Source of the DNA: Paragorgia papillata
Lineage: Eukaryota > Cnidaria > Anthozoa > Scleralcyonacea > Coralliidae
Reading direction: 5' to 3'
Length of the DNA stretch: 64,000 bases
NCBI GenBank assembly: GCA_035771165.1
Contig: JAWNZC010000421.1
Location: 535,001 to 599,000 of the forward strand
In this document: positions 12,186-23,300 of the stretch, piece by piece
How the letters are laid out: each line of letters starts with the position of its first letter
How positions within the stretch are numbered: the first letter of the stretch is position 1
Position numbers and translations under genes: made by a program
Notes under the pieces: model-generated
Database searches by the model: none
Told to the model about the DNA's origin: nothing
The model's input: only the letters and a program-made list of their open reading frames with translations

Positions 12186-12584
12186 CATTACCTTTGATCG
12201 TTCTTATTCAATATCTTTACAGCATCTGATCCATTACAGTCTTCTACATGCCGCGAAATGCCACAACAAATACTATATAACGAACGCGAAGGATATCGCT
12301 CTCCGTTATCTTTAGACACTTCTTCTACGAACTTCGTTAACCAAAAATTTAGCGGTTCGGCGCTCATGTCAGCGACATCAGTGCCCAGATCGTCGACTTT
12401 AGTCACATCAACTTTGAAGCCAACTTGTTCTTCAAGACACCTCTTATTGCCCCTCGCCTCCTGCCATTCTCTAAAAATCTTGACGGCCCATTTAGTTACT
12501 GAGCGAGTTGATCTTGGTACGGCATCATCAAGCATTTTTTTTTCCTCTTCGGCAGTTTTCGCTTCACGAAACTTTCTCTACGAA
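12186..12584 (-). pseudogene. Decayed first exon of a recombinase-like (DUF3504/ZMYM-type) protein
   Basis: From the ATG at 12584 the minus strand reads MAS, an in-frame TAG, then a long open frame of about 130 codons containing STRSVTKWAVKIFREWQEAR, then LNFWLTKFVEEV, NGERYPSRSLY and CCGISRHVED. This pattern (TxxAVxxFxEW, then FWLxKFVxEVxKxxGxxYP, then LYxIxCGIxRHL) is the N-terminal region of Crypton/KIAA1958/ZMYM-like tyrosine-recombinase-derived proteins, common as repeats in invertebrates. A possible donor CAAAG|GTAATG follows at about 12190. The internal stop and the lack of following exons argue for a relic. It lies between hairpins P4 and P5. Confidence 0.55.
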
Positions 12585-12699
12585 GCCATCGTTCTAACTA
12601 CAATTCGTATATCGCATTCACGCCCTAAAATTCCATGCATCGTAATTTCGTCGTGTTTTAGCATAATCTCTATATTCAATTCCTTGGAGATCTTTCAGT

Positions 12700-12850
12700 T
12701 TATTAGTCTATTGTTTCGAGATTCCTTTTTGAAGCTGTTCAATAAACTCGCATCACGTGTTTTATCGGGTCAAAAACCACTCGGGCTACGCCCTCGTGGT
12801 TTTAAACCCGATAAAACACTGCTGCTCGTTTATTAAACATTACTTAAAAA
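12700..12850 (-). repeat. Hairpin unit P5
   Basis: Arms at about 12755-12778 and 12797-12821 (GTGTTTTATCGGGT and its complement) with loop CACTCGGGCTACGCCCTCGTG-like sequence. On the minus strand the start AAGTAATGTTTAATAAACGA matches the head of P2. It marks the right side of the patch holding the recombinase-like relic. Confidence 0.65.
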
Positions 12851-13065
12851 GTTACCCAACCAATGGCTAAACCTTTCAACGCTTTTTTAATTTTTTTAAT
12901 TTTGTATTATTAAATAGATTTCAGCCACTTGTCAATGCATAAGAAAAAGCTTTTAATACAAATTTTTTGTTTGTTATAAGTAAGCTTATGTTCAACAAAA
13001 TCAGAAATGTGTTTGACAACAGTCTAAACTACACATTATCTGAATAAGCCATAAATCTTCATGGG

Positions 13066-16000
13066 TTATTTCTTGGAGCTCGGAGTAATAACGCGCCATT
13101 TGGCCGCGAAGCCTCGGGCGGCACCGTATTGCGAAGTTGCGAATCTGATGTTGGTCACGTGACTTGGAATAATGATAGGCGAAGGAGGGTAGTTGCCACA
13201 GTAGCGTCCAATCTCGTTGCCATGGACACCATCGTAGACCAGCAGATAGTTGTAATAACAAACTACGGTGTCGTCAATGACGAAATCATTGAAAGAAATC
13301 TCAAGCGATTTGTTGGCGTCTGAGGCAGTGATCTCCCATTCACAAACCTAGAAGTAGCATTGTATATTTAATATAGATACACTCACACATATTTTAATTG
13401 AGATCTTGTAAAGTAAAGTAAAGTAAAGTAAAGTAAAGTAAAGTAAAGTAAAGTGAAGTGAAGTGAAGTGAAGTGAAGTGAAGTGAAGTGAAGTGGAGTG
13501 AAGTGGAGTGGAGTGGAGTGGAGTGGAGTGGAGTGAAGTGAAGTGAAGTGGAGTGGAGTGGAGTGGAGTGGAGTGAAGTGAAGTGAAGTGAAGTGAAGTG
13601 AAGTAAAGTAAAGTGAAGTAAAGTAGAGTGAAGTGAAGTGGAGTGGAGTGAAGTGAAGTAGAGTAGGGTGGAGTGGAGTATAGTGGGGGTAGAGTAGAGT
13701 GGGGTAGAGTAGAGTAGAGTAGAGTAGAGTAGAGTAGAGTGGAGTGGAGTAGAGTAGAGTAGAGTAGAGTGGAGTGGAGTGGAGTGGAGTGGAGTGGAGT
13801 GGAGTGGAGTGGAGTGGAGTGGAGTGGAGTGGAGTGGAGTGGAGTGGAGTGGAGTAGAGTAGAGTAGAGTAGAGTAGAGTAGAGTAGAGTGATTATCAGA
13901 CGGTACGGTGAAGTGAGCAACACCGTACCGTCCGATAATCAAGCTACTCATACCTTGTCAGGTGGATAATTGTTCGGGTAATTTGGTGAAGAGAAATGCC
14001 CACTAGTTCCTGACAGCTGTCCACCGCAAACTGAAAAGTAATAACAAAGGAAGAAAAATTTCGATTGTTAAAATATATAGAGTAACATTGTAAGACCAAA
14101 GTGAGACCAGTTGCAAGACCTTCCGGCTAGAATCGAACCCGCGGCCCTGCAATGTGGAACGTTTATTATACGTAATATACTACAACATACAACAAGATAT
14201 ATGAGCCAGGGAAACACCTACTTTGTTGTTTTTGTGACACTTGATAAGTAGCCCTAAAACCTTTTGCTGTTCCTTGTGAATCCGAGAGGAAAGCAACGTA
14301 AGCCTTAGATCCTTTCAAGTGAATGGTCTTTTGCTTCAAGTCTTTCAACAAACCGCATTGTTTCTCTCCAATTCGCGTTTTGTGTGCGTCAAATACCTGA
14401 ACGTTGTCTTTACTGAATATGGGAGGAAATGCAAGATTTGTAGAAAATTATGTTATTGTACTTCATTTGTGCCACGTAATATATATAATTTTAATTACTC
14501 ATATTTCATTTCATTTCACTTTACTTCATTTAATTTCATTCAACTTCATTTCATTTTACTTTACTCTTCACCCCACTCCATTCCACTGCACTTCACTCCA
14601 CTCTTCTCCACTCCTCTCCACTCCTCTGCACACCACTCTACTCCACTCTACTCCACTCCACTCCACTTCACTCCACTACTCCACTTCACTCCTCTCCACT
14701 CTACTCCACTCTACTCCACTGCACTCCACTCTACTCTACTCTACTCTACTCTACTCTACTCTACTCTACTCTACTCTACTCTACTCTACTCCACTTCATG
14801 TCACTAACTTTATCTTACTTCACTTTACTACCTACCATACATACATACATACCTACAACCATTTGAACTTTCCACATCAAAAGTCTTGAAAACAATGTCT
14901 ATGTATTCGTAACTTGGCAGAGGGTTGATCACCCATTCACACGAGACACCGTTGGGATAGCTTCCGGGGAAGTTTGGACTCTGAATTACTCCCGAGTTTC
15001 TGGTGAGATAACCACCGCAAGTATTTGCCTGAGTTGGACACAGACCTGTCGTGAACAAGATCTCATCGATGGCAGCATCACCAGTAAAACCATCGCCAAC
15101 CACACCTTCAATAATTATCTAAAAATGAAAAATAATTTAAAGGGCATTGGCCTATTTTGAAAGAACTTGTAAAATAGTAAAGAAGGACCTTTTACATTCT
15201 TTTGTGTTTTTCTTCGTTTTCAAAATAGTTCAATTTGTTTGATATGTAAATGAGATGGTCTCTGACGTCAAAACAGGGTCACTTGAAACAGTGCACAATA
15301 AAACTCCTCGTGACACTGAACATTTCATGTTGAGCGATCATGGAGGTATAAGTGAGTTTGTAATGCATGAAAATGCTCCACCCTAGTTATGATGTCAGAG
15401 CAACCTGGGTGTCAGAGACCATTTCATTTACATATCAAACAAACTGACATATCTCGAGAACGAAGAATGATACGAAAAAGTTGCAATTTTACGAGTTCTT
15501 TCAAATTAGACAAACTTAATTTATATTGCCTATACCCTTTAAGAGAAAAGCGTGCGAACAATTAAGGTGCATGGCTATATATGGTTTATCACCACGCTTG
15601 AGGTGGCTGGAAATTTGGCGGGAAATTTGACAAAAATCGGGAAATTTGATGACGTCAAATCAGGCCAATTAATTAAGTTATAAATTTATCTGAGAGAAAA
15701 GGTCAGCGGTTAATATTATAGGAGAAAAGACCCATAAACATCCATCTTGGATTGGTCACCTATTGCCAGTCATTGATATAGGGCACCGCAGTCTAGTTAT
15801 ATATATATATATATATATTTATAAAATAGGTTGCGTCTTACGCCCGCTGTGATTGGCCAATTACCGTGTTTATATCAGGCTATGTATAAACACGGTTGTG
15901 ATGTCACGGCACATTTTTTAGCCTTATTTCATAAAAGAAATAGAAAATGGATGCCCTGTGTTTATATAACCTGATACAAACACTCGAGTGAGTTGGGAGA

Positions 16001-16138
16001 ATTCGAAAGTACTTATGTAAACTCTCGCCTACGGCTCGGGTTCACATAAACTTTCGAATTCTCCCAACTCACTCTCGTGTTTGCATCAGGCTATATAAAC
16101 ACGGGCGGCCATTTTCTATTTCTTAAATAAATAAATAA

Positions 16139-16219
<81 letters not shown>

Positions 16220-19200
16220 CTAGTTATATATATATATATATAGGTCATACCCTATACGGTTTTCCACCATCAGGAATGTCCACCCACGCCTTATGCCAAA
16301 GACGTCCATGATTCCCAGTCTTGGTCAACAGACATTTGGGTTGAGGATCACCTTGGTAACTTTGTAATACATTCACCTCTCCCATGTGCACACCACGAAG
16401 ATTGTACATGAACTGCATGCATCCCGCACCAGACATCACGCCGCTGACAAGATGAGCTCTGTCGCCTTTTTGACGATAACTTGATTCGATGTAAGCGTAC
16501 TTTCCTTCATTAAAAAAATATAATAAAATGTTCTATTAAGGCCCTGTCTCTAATAAGCGCCCATCCCTCCCTAATAAGTGCCCCACCCAATCTCTAATAC
16601 GCGCCCCACCTGTTCCTAATAGGATACATGTTCCATCTCTAATAAGCACCCGACCCATCTCTATTAAACAACCCACCCATCACGCCACACCCTATCTCTA
16701 ATATGATACATGTCGAATTCTAATTTTCTATTCTAACATTCTAATTTTAAGATGTGCAATAATACGACAAAACTGGTGTACCTAAGCCCAAATAATCTCC
16801 AGACGGACCAGTGAAGAAACTTGGTGTTCTGCCAGCTTTTATTGTCCAGTTAAAGTTGTCGAGAACCGAGTTACTCCAGGAACATTTGGCGGTGTCAAAA
16901 TCACAATCATCTAGACAAGGAATGAAGTAAAGTGTATTCAAACAAATAAACACAGAAACTAACAGGCAAACAAACAGACAGACAAACAAACAAACAAACA
17001 AACAAATAGACGGATAAACAAATAGACAAACAAATAAACAAACAAACAAACAGACAGATAAACAAACAAACAAACAGATAAACAAACTGACAAATAAACA
17101 AACAAACAAACAAACAAACAAACAAGCAGAGAAAACAACAGGCAAACAAATAAACAAACAGACGGACAAACGGACAGACAGACAAACGGACAGACGAACA
17201 AACAAACAGATAAACAAACAAACAAACAAACAGATGGACGGACAAACAATCAAACATATAAACAAACAAACAAACAAACGGACAAATAAAATCGTCTAAC
17301 GTTAGCCAGAGTAAAATAAAGCATATAACAAACATAACATAAATCTAATTACAGTAGTATGATGTGGCCTAGAAGGAGTTGAAGTAGGTCTCTGATAGTA
17401 AGAATGCGAACCATCTCAGACGCCATTGTATAGCCAGCTCTTTTGAAAACCTATCAAGTATCATCTCTTGCTTTGTTCTTGCAGTTGCTATCAACTTACC
17501 TGCACTTTCCGTTAATATCGTTTCAAACGTTGCATTGAAGCCACGCCTTATAACAATATGATCGGAAGAGAAGAACACCTTGGCCGTAGCACCATTAATT
17601 TTTATACCATATCCTCCAGGGTAAATACCACAATAACGTGGTCCCACTTGATTGCCATCTTGGTTTGAAACTTTTATGTAATCTTTGCTGTAAAGTATAG
17701 CCAATGATACACGTTAAATACAAATAAAAACATCCTCTTTTTAATTTTCTTTCAAATAATTTGACTTTTAAATGCACCTGCATTTTGTATCCAACTGAAG
17801 ATCAAAATCGTGGAATTTAAGAACGATTTTTTTTGTTCCAACAGGTCCACTGATGGTCCATGTACAACGGCTGTCATAAGGATATTTATCAGGAAAGTTA
17901 GGGCTTACAAAACTCCCAGAAGATCCGCTAAGTCGTTTGCCACAGTCTGAAGAAAATTCAAAAAAGAGAGAAGGTATACAAAAAGGTACAAAATATATAG
18001 AAGGGGCAAAAAGAGAAACATTGAGATACAAAAAAGTGAAGAAAAAAACAACAAGAAGCTAGCAGGCACAAAGCGGTATCAATACGCATAATACGGTGTG
18101 CAAGTTTCTTTTATCTGAACTTTCATCTCGTTTTATCCATTGATGAAATACTATAGAGGGCAATCACGATATTAACATCATTCTAAAAAGATTTTAACGG
18201 CACGGAGGAACGTAAAAGAACATTTACCTTCTAGTTGACAACTATTGTTGGAGAATGTAATGTCGTCAATAGCAATATCACTGTAGTCTGATTTAACAAC
18301 AACTCCTTCAATAACAATCTGAAAATTTTAGATCAAATCTGACTGTTGATATTAACAGTAAAATAATTAAAGGAGAAAAAGGTCAAACCACCATCATCAC
18401 CACCACCATCATCATCACCATCACCACCACCACCATCATCATCATAATCACCACCACCACCACCATCATCATCACCACCATCATAATCATCATCACCACC
18501 ACCACCACCATCATCATCACTACCATCATCACCACCACCATCATCATAATCATTATCACCATCAGCATCACCATCATCATTATCATCACCACCACCATCA
18601 TCATCATAATCACCACCACCACCATCATAATCATCATCATCACCACCACCACCATCATCATCATCACCACCACCACCATCATCATCACTACCATCATCAC
18701 CACCATCATCATAATCATTATCACCATCAGCATCACCATCATCATCACCACCATCATCATAATCATTATCACCATCAGCATCACCATCATCATCACCACG
18801 ATCATCATAATCATTATCACCATCATCATCACCACCATCATCATCATCACCACATCAGCACCATCATCATCGTCACTACCACAATAATCATCATCATCAC
18901 CACCACCACCATCATCATCATCACCACCACCATCATCTTAATCATAATCATTATCACCATCATCATCATCACCACCATCATAATCATAATCATTATCACC
19001 ATCATCACCACCATCATCATAATCATTATCACCATCATCATCACCACCACAATAATCATCATCACCACCACCATCATCATCATCATCATCATCGTCGTCG
19101 TCGATAATCCTCATCATCGATAATTCTTATGATTATAATTATTTTCATAATCGTTACACACCTGAAATGTTGATAAACCATCAACTGGTAAAGGAAGTTG

Positions 19201-20327
19201 AGCCTTTCTCCATTTCCGTCCTTGATTATCAGATCGACTCCAGATGGATGTGTCCTTCCCCGAGGAATCTCTGACATAAACGCGAAGAGTTCCCATTCCA
19301 ATCAGGCCGTACATATAGTAGTAAAATGTAAGACAACGTGCAGCATGCAGCGAAGTACTTATGATACGAGCTTTGCCTCCTTCTTGACGAGGAACTGATG
19401 ACTCAATAAACAAGTAGTTTCCTATTAACCAAATTATATTACTTAACTTATCCAGATAGTAGTTTAAGACTAATAAATATAATATGTTAAAAAATATAGA
19501 TACGTAGTAACGATGACGACCATCATAATAATGATGATGATGATAATCATGATGATGATGATCATGATGATGATGACGAATCGACGATGATGACAATGAT
19601 GATAACAGCAATTGTGATGATGATGACGATGAACATGATGATGATGATAATGACAATGATGGTGACAATAAAGATGATGTAATGATGATGATCACATGCA
19701 ATCATGATGATGACGATGAACATGATGATGATGATAATCATGATAGTAACGACAATGATAATAATGATGACAATCATGACGACAGTGATAACGACGATGA
19801 TGATCAGAATTTTGATGGCACACTACAGAGACACACAAGACAGCTGTTAATTTAATTTACCTTTCCCAGAATGGTCCTTCCCTGGACCAGTAAGAGGAGA
19901 AGATGTGTTCCCACTACCGAGTATCCATTGAAAATCACTTTTGGGATCATGAATCCAGTCGCCACAAAACCCGGTATCAAAATTACAATCACCTAAAGAA
20001 ATGCATACAATAATACTAACAGCAGCAGCAGCAGCACCACCACCACCAATAACAACAACCCTACAACTAAAACAACAACCACTACAACCACCACCACTAT
20101 CACTATCATCACAACGACAATATCAACAGCAACCACCACCACCACAACCACAACTACTTCAATCACCACAACCACAACCACGACAACGAAAACAACAACG
20201 ACAAAGAGTCAAAACGACGACAACTACAGCAACAGCAACAACAAATTACAACACCACAACTACTAGCAACAATATCGACAACAACCACCAACCAAGCAAA
20301 ACTACCACTACCACCACCATCACCACC

Positions 20328-20388
<61 letters not shown>

Positions 20389-23300
20389 AATGGCCGTGTG
20401 TTTTACTTAGCTTCTCAACTGCTTTTTTAACTCAAGTACTGCATACTTTTTTGCTTCAAAGATTTAAGCTAACCTTTTGCCGCGGGCTTTGGAGGTGGCA
20501 GTGCTTCAAACATCGCCTCAAATCCCTCTTCAGTCGCCACATCGTCAGAGTGAAGTTTCACATAAGCAGTATTCCCAGGTACTTCTACTAGTTTAACGTT
20601 TTGTTGGTTTCCACATATCTTTTTTCCAACAGACCCATTTTTGTGGTCAAATATTTGAACATAGTCGTATCTAAACAAAGTATTGGACAACGTGTTGGAA
20701 CATGCTAAACCTTATCGTTCTAGTGTAGTGTAGTGTAGTGTAGTGTAGTGTAGTGTAGTGTAGTGTAGTGTAGTGTAGTGTAGTGTAGTGTAGTGTAGTG
20801 TAGTGTAGTGTAGTGTAGTGTAGTGTAGTGTAGTGCAGTGGTAGTGGTAGTGGCAGTGGTAGGGTAGTGGTAGTGGTAGTGTAGTGGCAGTGTAGTGGCA
20901 GTGTAGTGGCAGTGTAGTGGCAGTGGCAGTGGCAGTGTAGTGGCAGTGGCAGTGTAGTGGCAGTGGCAGTGGCAGTGGCAGTGGCAGTGGTAGTGGCAGT
21001 GGCAGTGGCAGTGGTAGTGGTAGTGTAGTGGCAGTGGCAGTGTAGTGGCAGTGGCAGTGTAGTGGCAGTGGCAGTGGCAGTGTAGTACAGTGCAGTGTAG
21101 TGCAGTGCAGTGCAGTGCAGTGCAGTGTAGTGCAGTGTAGTGCAGTGCAGTGCAGTGCAGTGCAGTGCAGTGCAGTGCAGTGCAGTGTAGTGCAGTGCAG
21201 TGCAGTGCAGTGCAGTGCAGTGCAGTGCAGTGCAGTGCAGTGTAGTGCAGTGCAGTGCAGTGCAGTGCAGTGCAGTGCAGTGCAGTGTAGTGCAGTGTAG
21301 TGCAGTGTAGTGCAGTGCAGTGCAGTGCAGTGTAGTGCAGTGCAGTGCAGTGCAGTGCAGTGTAGTGCAGTGTAGTGCAGTGCAGTGCAGTGTAGTGCAG
21401 TGCAGTGTAGTGTAGTGCAGTGTAGTGTAGTGCAGTGCAGTGCAGTGCAGTGTAGTGCAGTGCACTGCAGTGCAGTGTAGTGTAGTGCAGTGCAGTGCAG
21501 TGCAGTGTAGTGCAGTGCAGTGTAGTGTAGTGCAGTGTAGTGCAGTGCAGTGTAGTGCAGTGCACTGCAGTGCAGTGCAGTGCAGTGCAGTGCAGTGCAG
21601 TGTAGTGCAGTGCAGTGTAGTGTAGTGCAGTGCAGTGTAGTGTAGTGCAGTGTAGTGCAGTGCAGTGTAGTGCAGTGCAGTGCAGTGCAGTGCAGTGCAG
21701 TGTAGTGCAGTGCAGTGCAGTGTAGTGTAGTGTAGTGTAGTGTAGTGTAGTGTAGTATACTGTATAGTGTAGCATTGCATTGTATTCAGTATTGTATCGT
21801 ATCGCATCGTATCGCATTGTATAGTATTCAGTATTGCATTCAGTAATATATTCAGTATTGTATTCAGTATTCTAAAACTCATTAATAATTCATGAGGAAA
21901 ACACAAAGAAAATCCATGTTTAATGAGTGTCTGTATACGTGATACAGATTCCTCTTGATTTACATAAGTTTTAGCTTTGATTTTCTCGACTTAGACAACG
22001 TTTTTTTAGAAAAATTACTACGCCAATGAACTAACCAAATCGGATCGTTTTAGAAGTCATTTACAGAATTCGTGTCCGTTCTGTATCGGGATACAGGCAC
22101 TCGGCTTCGCCTCGTGTCTGTATACCCCGATACAGAACGGCCACTCATTCTGTAAATAGTACTTATAAATTGTACTGTATTCAGTATTGTATTGTATCGT
22201 ATTGTATGTATCATATCGTATCGCATCGCATTGTATTATTGTATTGTATTGTATTGTATCGTGTTGTATCGTACTGTATGTATCGAATCGTATCGCATCG
22301 CATTGTATTATTGTATTGTATTGTATTGTATTGTATTGTATTGTATTGTATTGTATTGTATTATTATTGTGCGTTTGCTTAATTATTTAATATCCCACAA
22401 TATCCAAACGACCGTCTCGATGCTTATTTCCTTTGTTTTTGTCTCATGAATTATTAATGAATTTGAGAACTACATTTCATATGCAAACGCAACTGCAAAG
22501 TGATCTTGATTCAGTTTACATGGTTCATATGTTGGATCAACTCACATGCAGTTGTTTCCCCACTCAATATTGAACTTCAAAAACGTAATGACAATTTTCT
22601 CAACATTTCCAGGAGCAGTTATTTTCCAAGTGCAGTCCACATTTTTAGGATAATTTGAAGGATAATTAGGAGACTGGAACGTTCCATTCTTTCCTTCAAG
22701 AACAAGGCCACATTCTGTAAGAATCAACAACACAAAGAAAACCCATTCAAGTTTAAAAAGAAATGTTGCTAAGAGAAGAGACGTATATCCTAGCTTGGAT
22801 GTAATGTCTCGATGTATTTTATTCAGAAAAATTTCTGATTGATCGCCGGTAAGACGCTCTAACAATTGAGCTACTGGGACTCAGATGATTTGAACGTAGG
22901 TCGAGTTCGATGAATGATTAAAGTAATATCATGTTTGCGGGAATTTATTTTGTTCTCACAGGCCATTAACTATTATACCTCATTAAAATTCATTTTTCAT
23001 AATCCTACCTCCGTTGACGTCAAACCAGGTCTGATTAGAACTAATCTTACACTGTTTGACGTCAACGGAGGTGACAACAAAAGCATAAATAGCATAAAAA
23101 GAGGTGCATTAGCTATTAGACGTCCCGCTCGATGAGGGTCATTTAGTAAACGTTTAATAGCTAATACACTTCTTTTTATGCTATACATAATTACATTATA
23201 TATATGCTACGTGCAAGTATGATTATATATATATATTTATACAATACCCTTGTTGCTATGCGTGTTTTCATTGGTTGTTGCCCATGATCTATTAGAGGAC

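Noticed and set aside
13348..13951. 185-191-codon frames rich in ser/thr/leu/his
   Set aside because: By-product of the GTRRA pentamer array in an intron.
16747..17335. Cys/Leu/Val-rich frames like a membrane protein
   Set aside because: (AAAC)n repeat read on the minus strand; only the segment at 16782-16910 is a MAM exon.
13405..21756. CRISPR-like arrays
   Set aside because: The repeats are contiguous microsatellites without unique spacers, and this is animal DNA.
20671..21906. Open frames of 365-411 codons on the minus strand (thr/leu/his-rich)
   Set aside because: They arise because a 5-bp repeat without stop words reads open in every frame; real CUB exons lie on both sides with correct splice sites.
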